From the NCBI RefSeq assembly GCF_013389595.1, contig NZ_CP058306.1, positions 2,108,001-2,172,000 of the forward strand: a stretch of 64,000 nt of DNA. Direction: 5' to 3'. This stretch comes from Flavobacterium sp. I3-2 (GTDB lineage Bacteria > Bacteroidota > Bacteroidia > Flavobacteriales > Flavobacteriaceae). This document shows, one piece after another, positions 1-11,050 of the stretch. The position numbers were made by a program, and so were the translations under genes. Every line of letters begins with the position of its first letter. The stretch's first letter is position 1. A model generated the notes under the pieces. The model was not told where the DNA came from and did not search any database. It saw only the letters and a list, made by a program, of their open reading frames with translations.

Positions 1-9
1 CCAAGCACA

Positions 10-46
10 AAAAAAAAACGTCTAACTAAAATTAGACGTTTTTTTG
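10..46 (-). terminator. Rho-independent terminator of the NlpE-like gene
   Basis: A perfect inverted repeat (AACGTCTAA / TTAGACGTT) with a short loop is flanked by A and T runs and abuts the stop codon of the leftward gene. The T run on the minus strand fits termination of that gene. It may work in both directions. Confidence 0.8.
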
Positions 47-820
47 TTATCGTTTTAAATAGGTTCCTTGGTAATTTATATTTAATGAATCCGAACATTT
101 TGTCGCAATAGAATCTTTTGGTACATTTTCAAAGTAAATATGTGCTTCTCTAACTGTAAACAAAATTTTCATCAATTTTTGAATCGAATCTTTTTTCTCA
201 TTCAATGGAACTTCAATAATATTTTCTTTGTTTAATTTACCATTAAATTTCAACTTACATTTAGCAATTGAATCGTTTGTTAAGTAAGACGAAAGTTCGA
301 TTGAAACTTGATTTTTCTTATTTGATAAAAGTTCAAGCTTATTGTAATTTTCAGATTGATTCCCCATAAAATAAGAACCTAAATGCTGTTCTAAATCAAA
401 TGGATTAGACCTTTTAAAAGAATAGTTTTTGGCTAAATCTCCTTCAACTTCTTTTAAGTCCGAGCCAACTCTTAATATCGAATTTCCGGATTTAATTTTA
501 TAGAACAATTTCTCTCTATCAAATTTAGCTTCAAAAATAGAATCTTTTAATTTCCATGTTCCCATTTTTGTTTGTGGAAGTTCATTTCTTCCTTGGTAAT
601 AAATGGTTCTTGAGATGGTACTATCTTTAAAAATTCGAATGGTGGTTTCAATTCCAGCACAATCTGGACATGGAATAATTGCTTCAAATGAATTTGAAAA
701 AATAGAGTCAAGTAATTCAGGCTGAATAACAACAGGAGGTTTGTCCTTGTCCTTAAAATTGCATGAAGCTAAAGTTATCGAAGCTAAAATCAGCATTAGC
801 AAGTGTTTTCTTGAAATCAT
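47..820 (-). CDS. NlpE-like copper-resistance/envelope-stress lipoprotein
   Basis: This 257-residue protein starts with a lipoprotein signal peptide whose lipobox LASC puts the lipidated cysteine at residue 20. A motif CPDCAGIETT at about residues 51-60, followed by a strand-rich stretch with YYQGRNE, matches the NlpE N-terminal domain, whose CxxC pair is typical of the family. In Escherichia coli NlpE is an outer-membrane lipoprotein that signals surface and copper stress to Cpx. Whether it signals here is unknown, because flavobacteria need not carry that pathway. The C-terminal half is not recognised. It has its own host-type promoter, divergent from guaA, and its own terminator. Confidence 0.72.
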   Translation of the reverse strand: MISRKHLLMLILASITLASCNFKDKDKPPVVIQPELLDSIFSNSFEAIIPCPDCAGIETTIRIFKDSTISRTIYYQGRNELPQTKMGTWKLKDSIFEAKFDREKLFYKIKSGNSILRVGSDLKEVEGDLAKNYSFKRSNPFDLEQHLGSYFMGNQSENYNKLELLSNKKNQVSIELSSYLTNDSIAKCKLKFNGKLNKENIIEVPLNEKKDSIQKLMKILFTVREAHIYFENVPKDSIATKCSDSLNINYQGTYLKR

Positions 821-859
821 TATCTAAAGAAAATGTTAATTTATTTATACCATTACTAA

Positions 860-890
860 CAAAAATAGTTCCAAAAATCGATATTTCAAA
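860..890 (-). promoter_or_regulatory. Host-type promoter for the NlpE-like gene
   Basis: Read on the minus strand, TTTG (887-890) is followed after 19 bp by TATTTTTG (860-867). This matches the Bacteroidota primary-sigma consensus TTTG-N17-20-TAnnTTTG. Transcription would start about 35 bases before the ATG at 820. Confidence 0.7.
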
Positions 891-941
891 GATAAATTTT
901 TTAAAAATTATTTTACATAAAAATAAAATTCGTTTTATATT

Positions 942-970
942 TTTGAATGTTCAATAAATGCTTATTTTTG
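942..970 (+). promoter_or_regulatory. Host-type promoter of guaA, almost touching the start codon
   Basis: TTTG at 942-945, a 17-bp gap and TATTTTTG at 963-970 match the Bacteroidota promoter consensus. The -7 box ends only 3 bases before the guaA ATG at 974, so the predicted transcript start coincides with the start codon and the mRNA could be leaderless. Confidence 0.6.
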
Positions 971-973
971 CAT

Positions 974-2503
974 ATGCAACACAACGTACTTATTTTAGAT
1001 TTCGGATCGCAATATACACAACTTATTGCGCGTAGAGTTCGCGAGTTAAATATCTTCTGCGAGATTCTACCTTTTAATCAAATTCCAGAAGATTTATCTT
1101 CTTTCAAAGCTGTAATTTTATCGGGAAGTCCATATTCTGTTCGTTCAGAAGATGCTTTACATCCAGATTTATCAAACATTAAAGGTAAATTACCTTTGTT
1201 AGCTGTTTGTTATGGTGCTCAGTATTTAGCGCATTTTAATGGTGGTGAAGTAGCTCCTTCAAATACAAGAGAATACGGAAGAGCAAACTTAGCTTTTATT
1301 AAAGAAGATGAAGCTTTCTTCGCTGATATTCCTGCCAATTCTCAAGTTTGGATGAGTCACTCAGATACCATCAAAACATTGCCAACAAATGGTGTGCGTT
1401 TAGCAAGTACGCATGATGTTGAAAATGCAGCTTATCGAATTGATGGAGAGCAAACGTATGCAATCCAATTTCATCCAGAGGTTTTTCACTCTACAGATGG
1501 AACACAATTAATCAAAAATTTCTTAGTAAATATCGCTAACGTAGCTCAAGATTTTACTCCAAACGCTTTTGTTGAAGAAACGATTGCAGACTTAAAACAA
1601 AAAATCGGAAATGACCGTGTGATTTTAGGTTTATCAGGAGGTGTTGATTCTACTGTAGCTGCAGTTTTATTAAATAAAGCTATCGGTGATAATTTATATT
1701 GTATATTTGTAAATAACGGTTTGTTACGTAAAGATGAGTTCCAAAGTGTATTAGATCAATACAAAGGAATGGGTTTGAACGTAAAAGGTGTTGATGCTTC
1801 TGCTCGTTTTTTAGGCGAATTAGCAGGTATCGAAGAACCAGAGGCAAAACGTAAAGTTATTGGTAAGGTTTTCGTTGATGTTTTTGACGATGAATCAAAA
1901 TTAGTTACAGACGCAAAATGGTTAGGTCAAGGAACAATTTATCCAGACGTAATTGAATCAGTTTCTGTAAAAGGACCTTCTGCAACAATCAAATCACATC
2001 ATAATGTTGGTGGTTTACCAGATTATATGAAATTGCAAGTTGTTGAACCGCTACGTATGTTGTTTAAAGACGAAGTTCGTAGAGTTGGTGCTTCTTTAGG
2101 AATTGACCCTGAATTATTAGGGCGTCATCCTTTCCCAGGACCAGGATTGTCAATTCGTATTTTAGGTGATATTACTCCAGAAAAAGTTGCTATCTTACAA
2201 GAAGTAGATGCTATTTTTATCAACGGGTTAAAAGAACATGGTTTATATAATGATGTTTGGCAAGCAGGTGCAATTTTGTTGCCAGTAAATTCTGTTGGTG
2301 TAATGGGAGATGAGCGTACGTACGAAAAAGTAGTTGCTTTACGTGCTGTTCAATCTACAGACGGAATGACGGCAGATTGGGTTCATTTACCATACGAATT
2401 TTTAATGGAGATTTCGAATAAAATTATAAACAGAGTTAAAGGAGTAAACCGAGTGGTTTATGATATTAGTTCTAAACCACCAGCAACAATTGAGTGGGAA
2501 TAA
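974..2503 (+). CDS. guaA: GMP synthase (glutamine-hydrolysing)
   Basis: The enzyme makes GMP from XMP, ATP and glutamine, the last step of guanine nucleotide synthesis. The glutamine amidotransferase domain comes first: GSPYS, nucleophile Cys79 in AVCYGAQ, and the His-Glu pair in FHPEV. The ATP pyrophosphatase domain has the PP-loop GLSGGVDST. The C-terminal dimerisation domain ends in PPATIEWE, as in the family. I chose the ATG at 974 ([16 protein letters not shown]), giving 509 residues, because the nine extra codons upstream fall on the -7 promoter box and are not part of the family. A hairpin terminator follows. Confidence 0.98.
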   Translation: MQHNVLILDFGSQYTQLIARRVRELNIFCEILPFNQIPEDLSSFKAVILSGSPYSVRSEDALHPDLSNIKGKLPLLAVCYGAQYLAHFNGGEVAPSNTREYGRANLAFIKEDEAFFADIPANSQVWMSHSDTIKTLPTNGVRLASTHDVENAAYRIDGEQTYAIQFHPEVFHSTDGTQLIKNFLVNIANVAQDFTPNAFVEETIADLKQKIGNDRVILGLSGGVDSTVAAVLLNKAIGDNLYCIFVNNGLLRKDEFQSVLDQYKGMGLNVKGVDASARFLGELAGIEEPEAKRKVIGKVFVDVFDDESKLVTDAKWLGQGTIYPDVIESVSVKGPSATIKSHHNVGGLPDYMKLQVVEPLRMLFKDEVRRVGASLGIDPELLGRHPFPGPGLSIRILGDITPEKVAILQEVDAIFINGLKEHGLYNDVWQAGAILLPVNSVGVMGDERTYEKVVALRAVQSTDGMTADWVHLPYEFLMEISNKIINRVKGVNRVVYDISSKPPATIEWE

Positions 2504-2513
2504 ATTATTTAAG

Positions 2514-2540
2514 AAGTCGTTGTTTTCAGCGACTTTTTTT
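2514..2540 (+). terminator. Terminator after guaA
   Basis: A stem of about nine pairs (AAGTCGTTG / CAGCGACTT, one G-T wobble) around a TTTT loop is followed by a T run. It lies 10 bases after the guaA stop. Confidence 0.8.
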
Positions 2541-2558
2541 AATTAAATGATATTTAAA

Positions 2559-4439
2559 ATGAAAAATAAGATTAGAACTTTATTTTTATTAATGTTTACT
2601 TCTGCAGTTAGTTTTGCACAAGAAGCAAACCAAAAACACGTGGTTTCTAAAGGTGAAACGATCACTCAAATTGCAAAAAAATATCAAACATCTGTAAATG
2701 AAATATTTTTGTTGAATCCGAATGCGGTTAACGGCATCAATGAAAATCAAATTTTGATAATTCCGAACTTAAATTCAGGTGCTATGCAACATGAAGTTTT
2801 AGCACAAGAAACGGTTTTTGGTATTTCAAAAAAATATAATATTGCTATCGATCAATTGTATTTGTTTAATCCAGGTTTGAAAGAAAACGGATTAAAAGTG
2901 GGACAGAAAATTAATATTACTAAACCCAAAACAAGTTCGGTCATAAATTCAAACGAAAGTAAAGTTGTTACTTATAAAGAAATTGAAGTTAAAGAAAAAG
3001 AAACTCTTTATTCTTTAGCGGTTGAAAACAATACAACCGTAAGTGAATTGTATGAGTTGAATCCTAAATTGGAATCTGAAGGTTTAAAAAAAGGACAAAT
3101 TATTAAAATTCCAAGTACTAAAAATGTTACTTCAAGCAGTACATTTTCAACGACTACTAAAACAAATTTTATTTTTGTTCAGCCAAAAGAAACAATTTAC
3201 GGAATTTCTAAAAAATATCAAGTTTCTCAAGATGATTTATTGAAATGGAATCCAGAGTTGCAAAATGGTTTAAAAGAAGGTATGAAATTATACGTGCAAA
3301 AGCCACTTCCGGAAATTGAAGTTACTTTAGAACCTATTTTTGATGAACCTGTAGTAACAAAAACAAAAAGTAATAACAATGCTGTTCAGGAATTAACTTT
3401 CTTATTGCCATTTAGTCTAAAAGAAGATTCATTTTCTGATCGAACAGCTTTGAACAAACGTTTAAATTCGGATGTTTTTCTGAACATGACTTTAGATTTT
3501 TATTCCGGAGCTTTGATAGCAATAGATTCTGTAAAAGCAATGAACCTTCCAATTCATATCAAAATTGTAGATTCTAAAGAAAACAATCGTTTTTTAAATA
3601 TCGAAGAGTTAAAATCACAAATAGATTTTAGTTCAACAGATGTTGTTATTGGTCCATTTTTTCAAAAGAATGTCGATGCATTTTCTGAAGTTTTCAAAAA
3701 TCAAAATTTGATGATTGTATCTCCCTTGTCAACCGATGCTGGAAAACCTTACCCAAATCAAGTGCATGCCATGCCAAATAACGGAATGATCAGAACTACC
3801 ATGATGGAATATTTACGTTCAAATTATGGAAATCTAATTGCTGTTGTAAATCCAAAATCAAATTCTAATAAAGAATTTTTCGCACAAAATTTCCCTGAAG
3901 TAAAATTGGTTAGTACTTCTGATACTGGTGGTTTAAGTGCATCAACCATCGAATCACAGTTTGTTCAAGGAAAAACGAATTATGTTATTTTAGATTCTAA
4001 TTCAATGAAAACAGCAATTGATTTGGTTACTACTTTAAAGAAGTTGAAAGGAAAATATGATATTCGTTTGGTTACTTTAGAAAAATTAGATGTTTTAGAT
4101 TCAACAGAAGTACAAATTCAAGATTTAGTTGATTTGAAATTTACATATCCTTCGGTTACCAATGATGCAACTTCGAATGTCAATAAAAAGTTTGAAGAAG
4201 CATTTAAGAAACGTTTTAACACAACACCAAATCGTTTTGCAATTCGCGGGTTTGATGTAACCATGGATGTGATTTCTAGAATGATGCAAGACGATGATAA
4301 TACTGAAAATATTTTTGGTTATGGATCAGAACAAATAGAAAATAAGTTTATGTATGTAAATGAAAATGGAGGAATTTTCAATTCAGGGATTTATGTTTTA
4401 TATTACGATAAAGATTTAACGATTAAAGAAGTACAGTAA
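2559..4439 (+). CDS. Secreted four-LysM protein with periplasmic-binding-protein-like domain
   Basis: A signal peptide (MKNKIRTLFLLMF, cleaved near VSFAQ) precedes four LysM repeats at roughly residues 23-70, 75-125, 135-185 and 205-250. Each has the family pattern GETI..IAKKY....NEI..LNP followed by G..L.IP. The remaining 370 residues resemble a type I periplasmic-binding fold (segments such as DVVIGPFFQKN and MIVSPLSTDAG) of the kind found in branched-chain amino-acid receptors. LysM binds peptidoglycan, so the protein probably sits at the cell wall, but its ligand is unknown. I start at the second ATG (2559) because the signal peptide begins there; the ATG at 2547 adds four residues. Its stop overlaps the next ATG (TAATG), suggesting translational coupling. 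Confidence 0.85.
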   Translation: MKNKIRTLFLLMFTSAVSFAQEANQKHVVSKGETITQIAKKYQTSVNEIFLLNPNAVNGINENQILIIPNLNSGAMQHEVLAQETVFGISKKYNIAIDQLYLFNPGLKENGLKVGQKINITKPKTSSVINSNESKVVTYKEIEVKEKETLYSLAVENNTTVSELYELNPKLESEGLKKGQIIKIPSTKNVTSSSTFSTTTKTNFIFVQPKETIYGISKKYQVSQDDLLKWNPELQNGLKEGMKLYVQKPLPEIEVTLEPIFDEPVVTKTKSNNNAVQELTFLLPFSLKEDSFSDRTALNKRLNSDVFLNMTLDFYSGALIAIDSVKAMNLPIHIKIVDSKENNRFLNIEELKSQIDFSSTDVVIGPFFQKNVDAFSEVFKNQNLMIVSPLSTDAGKPYPNQVHAMPNNGMIRTTMMEYLRSNYGNLIAVVNPKSNSNKEFFAQNFPEVKLVSTSDTGGLSASTIESQFVQGKTNYVILDSNSMKTAIDLVTTLKKLKGKYDIRLVTLEKLDVLDSTEVQIQDLVDLKFTYPSVTNDATSNVNKKFEEAFKKRFNTTPNRFAIRGFDVTMDVISRMMQDDDNTENIFGYGSEQIENKFMYVNENGGIFNSGIYVLYYDKDLTIKEVQ

Positions 4440-4840
4440 TGACATCGAAAGTAACATATTTAGGAAATTTAAGAACTTCGTCAACACATTTGCAATCGAG
4501 TCAAACCATTATAAACGATGCGCCAGTTGATAATCACGGAAAAGGAGAAGCGTTTTCTCCGACCGATTTAGTAGCAAATTCATTAGCTACTTGTATGTTT
4601 ACCATTATGGCTATTAAAGCAACAGATATGGAGGTGAATTTAGAAGACTCGACAGCAGAAGTAACTAAAATTATGCAGGCAAGTCCACGTAAAATTGCTG
4701 AAATTAAAATTGATTTTACAATGAATATTTCTGTTGATGATAAAACCAAAACCATTTTAGAAAGAGCAGCTTTTACTTGTCCGGTTTATTTAAGTTTAAA
4801 TCCGGATATTATAAAAACGATTTCGTTTAATTGGAAGTAA
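4439..4840 (+). CDS. OsmC/Ohr-family peroxide-resistance protein
   Basis: This 133-residue protein has the OsmC layout: N-terminal strands with GEAFSPTDLVA, a first cysteine in SLATCMFTIMAIKA on the central helix, and a second in FTCPVYLSLNPDI. In OsmC/Ohr proteins these two cysteines reduce organic hydroperoxides. Whether this one is OsmC or Ohr cannot be decided here. Its ATG overlaps the stop of the LysM gene by one base, so the two form an operon. Confidence 0.88.
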   Translation: MTSKVTYLGNLRTSSTHLQSSQTIINDAPVDNHGKGEAFSPTDLVANSLATCMFTIMAIKATDMEVNLEDSTAEVTKIMQASPRKIAEIKIDFTMNISVDDKTKTILERAAFTCPVYLSLNPDIIKTISFNWK

Positions 4841-4861
4841 AGTCTTAAAACACTGTAGCTT

Positions 4862-4915
4862 ACTGCGTACTTTGAAAAGTCGAAACTATTTAAGTGTAAT
4901 AGCAATAAATGTTTT
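4862..4915. repeat. Dispersed repeat, copy A
   Basis: This stretch begins ACTGCGTACTTTGAAAAGTC and matches 50091-50142 at about 85 percent over its first 43 bases. A partial copy lies at 5251-5288. It sits just past the end of the frameshifted gene at 4918-5186. I do not recognise it as a named element. Confidence 0.6.
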
Positions 4916-4917
4916 GG

Positions 4918-5186
4918 TTAATCAATTTGTTTCCACTTTTGAATTAAAAGACTATCATTCTCATTAAAAATAAAAACACATTTATAAATAAACAACGATC
5001 GATAGTGTAGATATATTTTCCCTTCAGAAGTGCTCTGAAAATATGGTTCTCCCCAACTTTTTTTACTTTATCAATATTTGAACCAATTGAAATTAAATTA
5101 AATTTATTATAAGTATTAACAATATAAAAAGTTGAAAGTAACAATGCTACGAAGTTTATAATTGATTTTAATATAAATTTCCTCAT
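4918..5186 (-). pseudogene. Small secreted or membrane protein gene broken by a one-base deletion
   Basis: The first frame reads an N-terminal hydrophobic segment (MRKFILKSIINFVALLLSTF), then ISIGSNIDKVKK, then loses sense and stops at 4944. At the homopolymer of seven T on the plus strand (5058-5064), adding one base brings a second frame into phase. That frame reads SWGEPYFQST, then GKIYLHYRSL, FNENDSLIQKW and a stop at 4918. The junction DKVKKSWGEPYF fits the common motif in which a G-x-x-x-x-V helix leads to GEPY. The restored product is about 89 residues. This could be a real pseudogene, a sequencing error, or a gene expressed by slippage on the A run. Confidence 0.65.
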
Positions 5187-5250
5187 TATACATATTTATT
5201 TAGATGAATCATAAACTTAATCAATTAAAATTGTTTTATTTGATATTTGC

Positions 5251-5288
5251 TTTGCAAAAACTATTTAAGTGAAATAACAATAAATATT
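5251..5288. repeat. Dispersed repeat, partial copy C
   Basis: The core ACTATTTAAGTG...AATAACAATAAAT matches copy A at 4862-4915 with the first third missing. Nothing else is visible in the spacer from 5187 to 5428. Confidence 0.45.
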
Positions 5289-5428
5289 AACTAGACCTAA
5301 AAGAGGTTGAAAATTGGTAAATATTTAATTAAGTTCGAAGGAATAAATTTTCTTAGGACTTTTTATGTAAACTTAATAAATGATTGATGTTTATTTCTTT
5401 AATGAACATTTTTAACTAAAATTTATAA

Positions 5429-6100
5429 ATGATGAATAAAATCGAAATATTTGAAAATGAAAGAGCTACAGGTTATGATCAATTTGTGCAAAAATGGATT
5501 CCTAATTATAATTCTTTTATAAATCAATTACCTAAACTCTTAAATAATATTGAAAAAAAAGAAATTTTAGTTGTTGGTTGTGGCACTGGAAATGAAATTG
5601 AAAAGATTGTTGATACAACTGATTTTTTAAGAATAACAGGAGTGGATCCTTCTCCAAAAATGATAGAACAGGCTGAGGTTAAAGTTGGAGATGTGGCAAA
5701 TGTAAAATTAGTTACAGGTTTGGTTTCTGACCTTGATCTTAAAGAAAAATACAATGTTGCAACACTTCTTCTTGTTTTACATTTTCTAAAAGATAATGGA
5801 GATAAATTTAATTTATTGGCAGATATTGCAAAGAGATTAATTACTGGAGCCACTTTAGTGATTTTTGATATTACTGGAGATAAAAATCAAATTCAAGAAA
5901 ATCTAAAAGTTCTCAGATTGCTTTTACCAGATGACATTGATAAAGAACAAATCGATTTTCGTTTAAAACGAATTGAAGATGAATTTTTTTTGGTTTCAGA
6001 AGAACGTCTTTCAGAATTACTTCAGTTAACAGGTTTTGAAAAACCAATTCGATTTTTTCAATCTTCTATTTATATAGGATGGATAACTAAGAAAATCTAA
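5429..6100 (+). CDS. Class I SAM-dependent methyltransferase
   Basis: The 223-residue protein has motif I of the Rossmann-like fold (ILVVGCGTGNEIEK, about residues 46-59), the acidic end of strand 2 (ITGVDPSPKMIEQA) and a motif IV region (VATLLLVLHFL). This is a methyltransferase type 11/12 domain; the substrate cannot be read from sequence. Two ATGs stand in tandem (5429 and 5432) and either may be used. The gene stands alone, with about 240 bp of repeat-containing DNA before it and no clear terminator after it. Confidence 0.85.
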   Translation: MMNKIEIFENERATGYDQFVQKWIPNYNSFINQLPKLLNNIEKKEILVVGCGTGNEIEKIVDTTDFLRITGVDPSPKMIEQAEVKVGDVANVKLVTGLVSDLDLKEKYNVATLLLVLHFLKDNGDKFNLLADIAKRLITGATLVIFDITGDKNQIQENLKVLRLLLPDDIDKEQIDFRLKRIEDEFFLVSEERLSELLQLTGFEKPIRFFQSSIYIGWITKKI

Positions 6101-6337
6101 TGCAATTGAAAACTTAAATTTTAGAACACCAAATTACTTTTTCATTGCGAAAATATTGCGAATTTATAATTTGAATATTTCGTATGATTTTTTTAAATTA
6201 TTTAATAGTTATTACTCAAATAATCTTATCCTTAATTAGTAAAATACTTTGTATAAAATCACAAAAATTAAATATAAAGAATATTTATATTTTCACTTTA
6301 AACTATAAACAGAATTGGTAAATTTACGTTTTCAAAT

Positions 6338-6367
6338 AAATCAAAACTTTTATGAAAGTTTTGATTT
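6338..6367. other. Perfect 13-bp inverted repeat just before the DUF3820 gene
   Basis: AAATCAAAACTTT and AAAGTTTTGATTT are separated by four bases and end 13 bases before the ATG at 6381. There is no T tail downstream on the plus strand. It may be a terminator read in the other direction, an operator, or a 5'-leader hairpin. The rest of 6101-6380 shows nothing clear. Confidence 0.5.
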
Positions 6368-6380
6368 ATAATTTAACGTT

Positions 6381-6614
6381 ATGTCTCAAGAACAACAAAA
6401 ACTGCTAGTAGAATTAGCGCATACAAAAATGCCTTTCGGGAAATTCGAAGGGCGTTTTCTTATAGATTTACCAGAACATTACATCGTTTGGTATAACAAC
6501 AAAGGATTTCCCAAAGGTAAATTAGGTGAGCAATTGCAATTGGTTTACGAATTAAAATTAAACGGATTAGAAGATATGATTCGTAATATTCGAATAAAAT
6601 ATCCGAAACCTTAA
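6381..6614 (+). CDS. DUF3820 family protein
   Basis: This 77-residue protein carries the family signature MPFGKFEGRFLIDLPEHYI followed by WYNNKGFPKGKLG. The family is widespread in Bacteroidota and Gammaproteobacteria and has been labelled a putative quorum-sensing-regulated virulence factor; its true function is unknown. It lies 100 bases upstream of pyrG, which has its own promoter. Confidence 0.85.
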   Translation: MSQEQQKLLVELAHTKMPFGKFEGRFLIDLPEHYIVWYNNKGFPKGKLGEQLQLVYELKLNGLEDMIRNIRIKYPKP

Positions 6615-6662
6615 ATTATATACAAATCGGAATTAATTTTTTCTAAAGCCAAATTATAATTG

Positions 6663-6670
6663 TACTTTTG
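6663..6670 (+). promoter_or_regulatory. Promoter -7 box of pyrG
   Basis: TACTTTTG matches TAnnTTTG exactly, 46 bases before the pyrG ATG. A clear TTTG at -33 is missing; only a T-rich run is present there. Confidence 0.55.
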
Positions 6671-6680
6671 CCAAGTTTAA

Positions 6681-8333
<1,653 letters not shown>

Positions 8334-8382
8334 AAAAGAGAGGTACATCCTCAACATTATTTGAAAATTAAGTAATAATTAA

Positions 8383-10269
8383 ATGGAAGAAAAAAAATTA
8401 GACAAGAGTAGTTTAATTGGAATGGGATTACTCGCTGGACTTTTATTTTGGATGGTTTCTGGTGGTTTCGGAAAAGAAGACGTCAAACTTGAAGAAGAAA
8501 AACAAAAGACAGAAAATGTTGATACCAAAGCAATGGAAGTTGCTGAAATTTTTGATGGTGCACCTACAGATTCATTAGCGACTGCAAAATATAAAGCTGC
8601 ATTAGGAGATTTTGCTTATAGTGCTACTTTACCAGCTGCTTATGATGAAGAAGTTGTTGTAGCTACAGATGTTTTAACAGTTACTTTTTCAAATAAAGGA
8701 GGATATATTAAAACTCTTGAGTTAAACGGAATTCATGCAATTTCTAAAGACTCTAAAGAGATTGTTACTTTAATTAAGGACAATAACTCTAAATTAAATT
8801 TAAAATTCCAAACGAAAGACAATCGTGTTTTCAATACCAAAGATATGTTGTTTGAACCAACTGTTTCTAAAGAAGGTGAAAATACAATTGTTACCATGCG
8901 ATTAAAATCGTCTGCAAATGCGTTTTTAGAATATCGTTATGTAATTAAACCAAACAATTATATGTTAGATTTTACTGTAAAAACAGTTGGTTTAGCTAAT
9001 GTAATTAATGGTTCAAATCCAGCAGATTTAGATTGGCAATTAAAAGCATATCGTAACGAAAAAAGTATTTCTTATGAAAACAGATATACTGAAATGGTTT
9101 ACGAATACGAAGGTGATAAAGACCATTATTTAAGTGCATCAAGTGCAACTGATGAAGCTACAGAAAAAGATGTAAACTTTATTGCATTTAGACAACATTT
9201 CTTTACTTCAATTTTATTGACAGATACTACGTTTAAAACGGCTGTTTTAAAATCTGAAAACTTAGTAAAAGACGAAGAAGTTGACACGGTATTTACTAAA
9301 AATTTCCAAGCAAGCGTTCCATTAGAATTCAAAGGTGGTGAGTTAAACTACAATATGAATTTATATTTTGGACCAGCTTCTTACGATATTTTAACAAAAT
9401 ACGAAGGTAAAAATTTAGATAAAGTTATGCCACTTGGTTGGGGTATTTTTGGATGGATTAACGAATATGTATTTATTCCAGTTTTTGGAATTTTAGCTTC
9501 GTTCTTACCTTACGGAATTGCTATTATTGCTTTAACGATTTTAGTTCGTTTGGTAATGTCGCCAATTACATATAAATCGTATGTTTCTCAAGCTAAGATG
9601 AAATTGATTCGTCCTGAGATAAATGAAATCAATGAGAAATATAAAGACGATGCTATGAAAAAACAGCAAGAAACAATGAAGTTGTATTCTGCTGCAGGCG
9701 TTAATCCAATGGCTGGTTGTTTACCAGCTTTGGCTCAAATTCCAGTTTTCTATGCGTTGTTCCAATTCTTCCCATCAGCGTTTGATTTAAGACAAAAATC
9801 ATTCTTATGGGCAGACGATTTATCATCATACGATAACATCATTCAATTACCATTTAGAATTCCATTTTATGGAGATCACGTAAGTTTATTCCCAATCTTA
9901 GCTTCTATTGCTATTTTCTTCTACATGAAAATGACAACCGGAGATCAACCTCAAATGGCACCGCAAGAAGGAATGCCAGATATGAGTAAGATTATGAAAA
10001 TCATGATTTACATTTCTCCATTAATGATGTTGTTCTTCTTTAATAATTATGCATCAGGATTATCTTTATACTATTTTGTTTCAAACATGATTACAATTGC
10101 AATTATGTGGACAATCAAAAATAAGATTGTAAACGATGATAAATTAAAATTAAAAATGGAAGAGAATAAAACGAAGGCAAAACCTCAAGGTAAGTTCCAG
10201 CGTAAAATGCAAGAGATGATGGAGCAAGCACAAGCAGCTCAAGAACAACAAAAGAAAAATAAAAAGTAA
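8383..10269 (+). CDS. yidC: Membrane protein insertase YidC
   Basis: YidC inserts proteins into the inner membrane with SecYEG or alone. This 628-residue form has an N-terminal membrane anchor (about residues 9-27) and a large beta-rich periplasmic domain to about residue 345, as in Gram-negative YidC. The conserved insertase core follows, with the groove arginine in ILVRLVMSPITYKSYVSQAKM, then NPMAGCLPALAQIPVFYALF and three more membrane segments. The tail is rich in K and Q and suits ribosome contact. A strong terminator follows. Confidence 0.98.
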   Translation: MEEKKLDKSSLIGMGLLAGLLFWMVSGGFGKEDVKLEEEKQKTENVDTKAMEVAEIFDGAPTDSLATAKYKAALGDFAYSATLPAAYDEEVVVATDVLTVTFSNKGGYIKTLELNGIHAISKDSKEIVTLIKDNNSKLNLKFQTKDNRVFNTKDMLFEPTVSKEGENTIVTMRLKSSANAFLEYRYVIKPNNYMLDFTVKTVGLANVINGSNPADLDWQLKAYRNEKSISYENRYTEMVYEYEGDKDHYLSASSATDEATEKDVNFIAFRQHFFTSILLTDTTFKTAVLKSENLVKDEEVDTVFTKNFQASVPLEFKGGELNYNMNLYFGPASYDILTKYEGKNLDKVMPLGWGIFGWINEYVFIPVFGILASFLPYGIAIIALTILVRLVMSPITYKSYVSQAKMKLIRPEINEINEKYKDDAMKKQQETMKLYSAAGVNPMAGCLPALAQIPVFYALFQFFPSAFDLRQKSFLWADDLSSYDNIIQLPFRIPFYGDHVSLFPILASIAIFFYMKMTTGDQPQMAPQEGMPDMSKIMKIMIYISPLMMLFFFNNYASGLSLYYFVSNMITIAIMWTIKNKIVNDDKLKLKMEENKTKAKPQGKFQRKMQEMMEQAQAAQEQQKKNKK

Positions 10270-10290
10270 TTCTTTTTTTAAGTATATTTA

Positions 10291-10324
10291 ACAGCCCTGA
10301 TTTTTATCAGGGTTGTTTTTTTTG
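10291..10324 (+). terminator. Terminator after yidC
   Basis: Arms ACAGCCCTGA and TCAGGGTTGT (one G-T pair) enclose a T-rich loop and are followed by a long T run. Confidence 0.9.
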
Positions 10325-10365
10325 GATGAAATATTAAATAATATTTTCGAGTTAAATTTTTAGAT

Positions 10366-11010
10366 ATGAAAAAAGTTTATAAAAATATAATTTGCTTCAG
10401 TTTGATTCTATTTAGCAGTTTTAATGTGTTTGCTCAAGATACAAATCGTACGGGAACTAATGGAAAACGCGAAGGAAAATGGATTGGATATTATGAAGGA
10501 ACAAATAATAAACGTTACGAAGGTGTTTTTGAAAACGGTATCGAACAAGGCGTTTTTGTTTTTTATGACGATTCGCCAAGTGCAAATATCATTGCCAAAA
10601 GAGATTTTTCAAAAGGAAATGGAATTGCATTTACAACCTTTTATGATACAAAAGGAAAAAAAGTAAGCGAAGGTAATTTCAAAGGAAAAGAAAAAGATGG
10701 AAAATGGATTTATTTTCATATCGATGGCAAAACAATTATGTCCGAAGAAAATTATGTAAACGGCAAATTAGAAGGAATTCGTAAAGTGTATTATAAGTCG
10801 GGAATACCTTCAGATGAAATGAATTATAAGAATGGTGTTTTAGAAGGTAAATTGTTTAAATATGCAGAAAATGGTCAAGTAATTTCAGAAGAAATTTATG
10901 TGAACGACTCCAAACATGGAAAAGCAATTTATAGAAATGCTTCAGGAGTTATTGTTGAAGAAGTAGATTTCGATAACGGACGAATAATCAAGTCTAATAA
11001 GAAACCTTAA
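10366..11010 (+). CDS. Secreted MORN/YwqK-like repeat protein
   Basis: A signal peptide (MKKVYKNIICFSLILF, cleavage near NVFAQ) is followed by about six short repeats of the type NGKREGKWIGYYEG, FENGIEQGVFVFY, GKEKDGKWIYFH and NGKLEGIRKVYY. Such repeats define the family annotated as toxin-antitoxin YwqK-like antitoxin or MORN variant repeat. In flavobacteria these secreted proteins are common, and a true antitoxin role has little support. No toxin gene is adjacent. It precedes mnmA, which has its own promoter. Confidence 0.8.
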   Translation: MKKVYKNIICFSLILFSSFNVFAQDTNRTGTNGKREGKWIGYYEGTNNKRYEGVFENGIEQGVFVFYDDSPSANIIAKRDFSKGNGIAFTTFYDTKGKKVSEGNFKGKEKDGKWIYFHIDGKTIMSEENYVNGKLEGIRKVYYKSGIPSDEMNYKNGVLEGKLFKYAENGQVISEEIYVNDSKHGKAIYRNASGVIVEEVDFDNGRIIKSNKKP

Positions 11011-11050
11011 ATTGCTCTTAAAAGCAAAGTAGATTTCGATAGAATTATCG

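Noticed and set aside
763..957. Rightward 64-codon frame upstream of guaA
   Set aside because: It overlaps the NlpE signal-peptide region on the other strand and runs through both divergent promoters; composition is low complexity.
10366..11010. YwqK-like gene as part of a toxin-antitoxin pair
   Set aside because: The product has a signal peptide and no toxin gene is adjacent; the label comes from the repeat family only.
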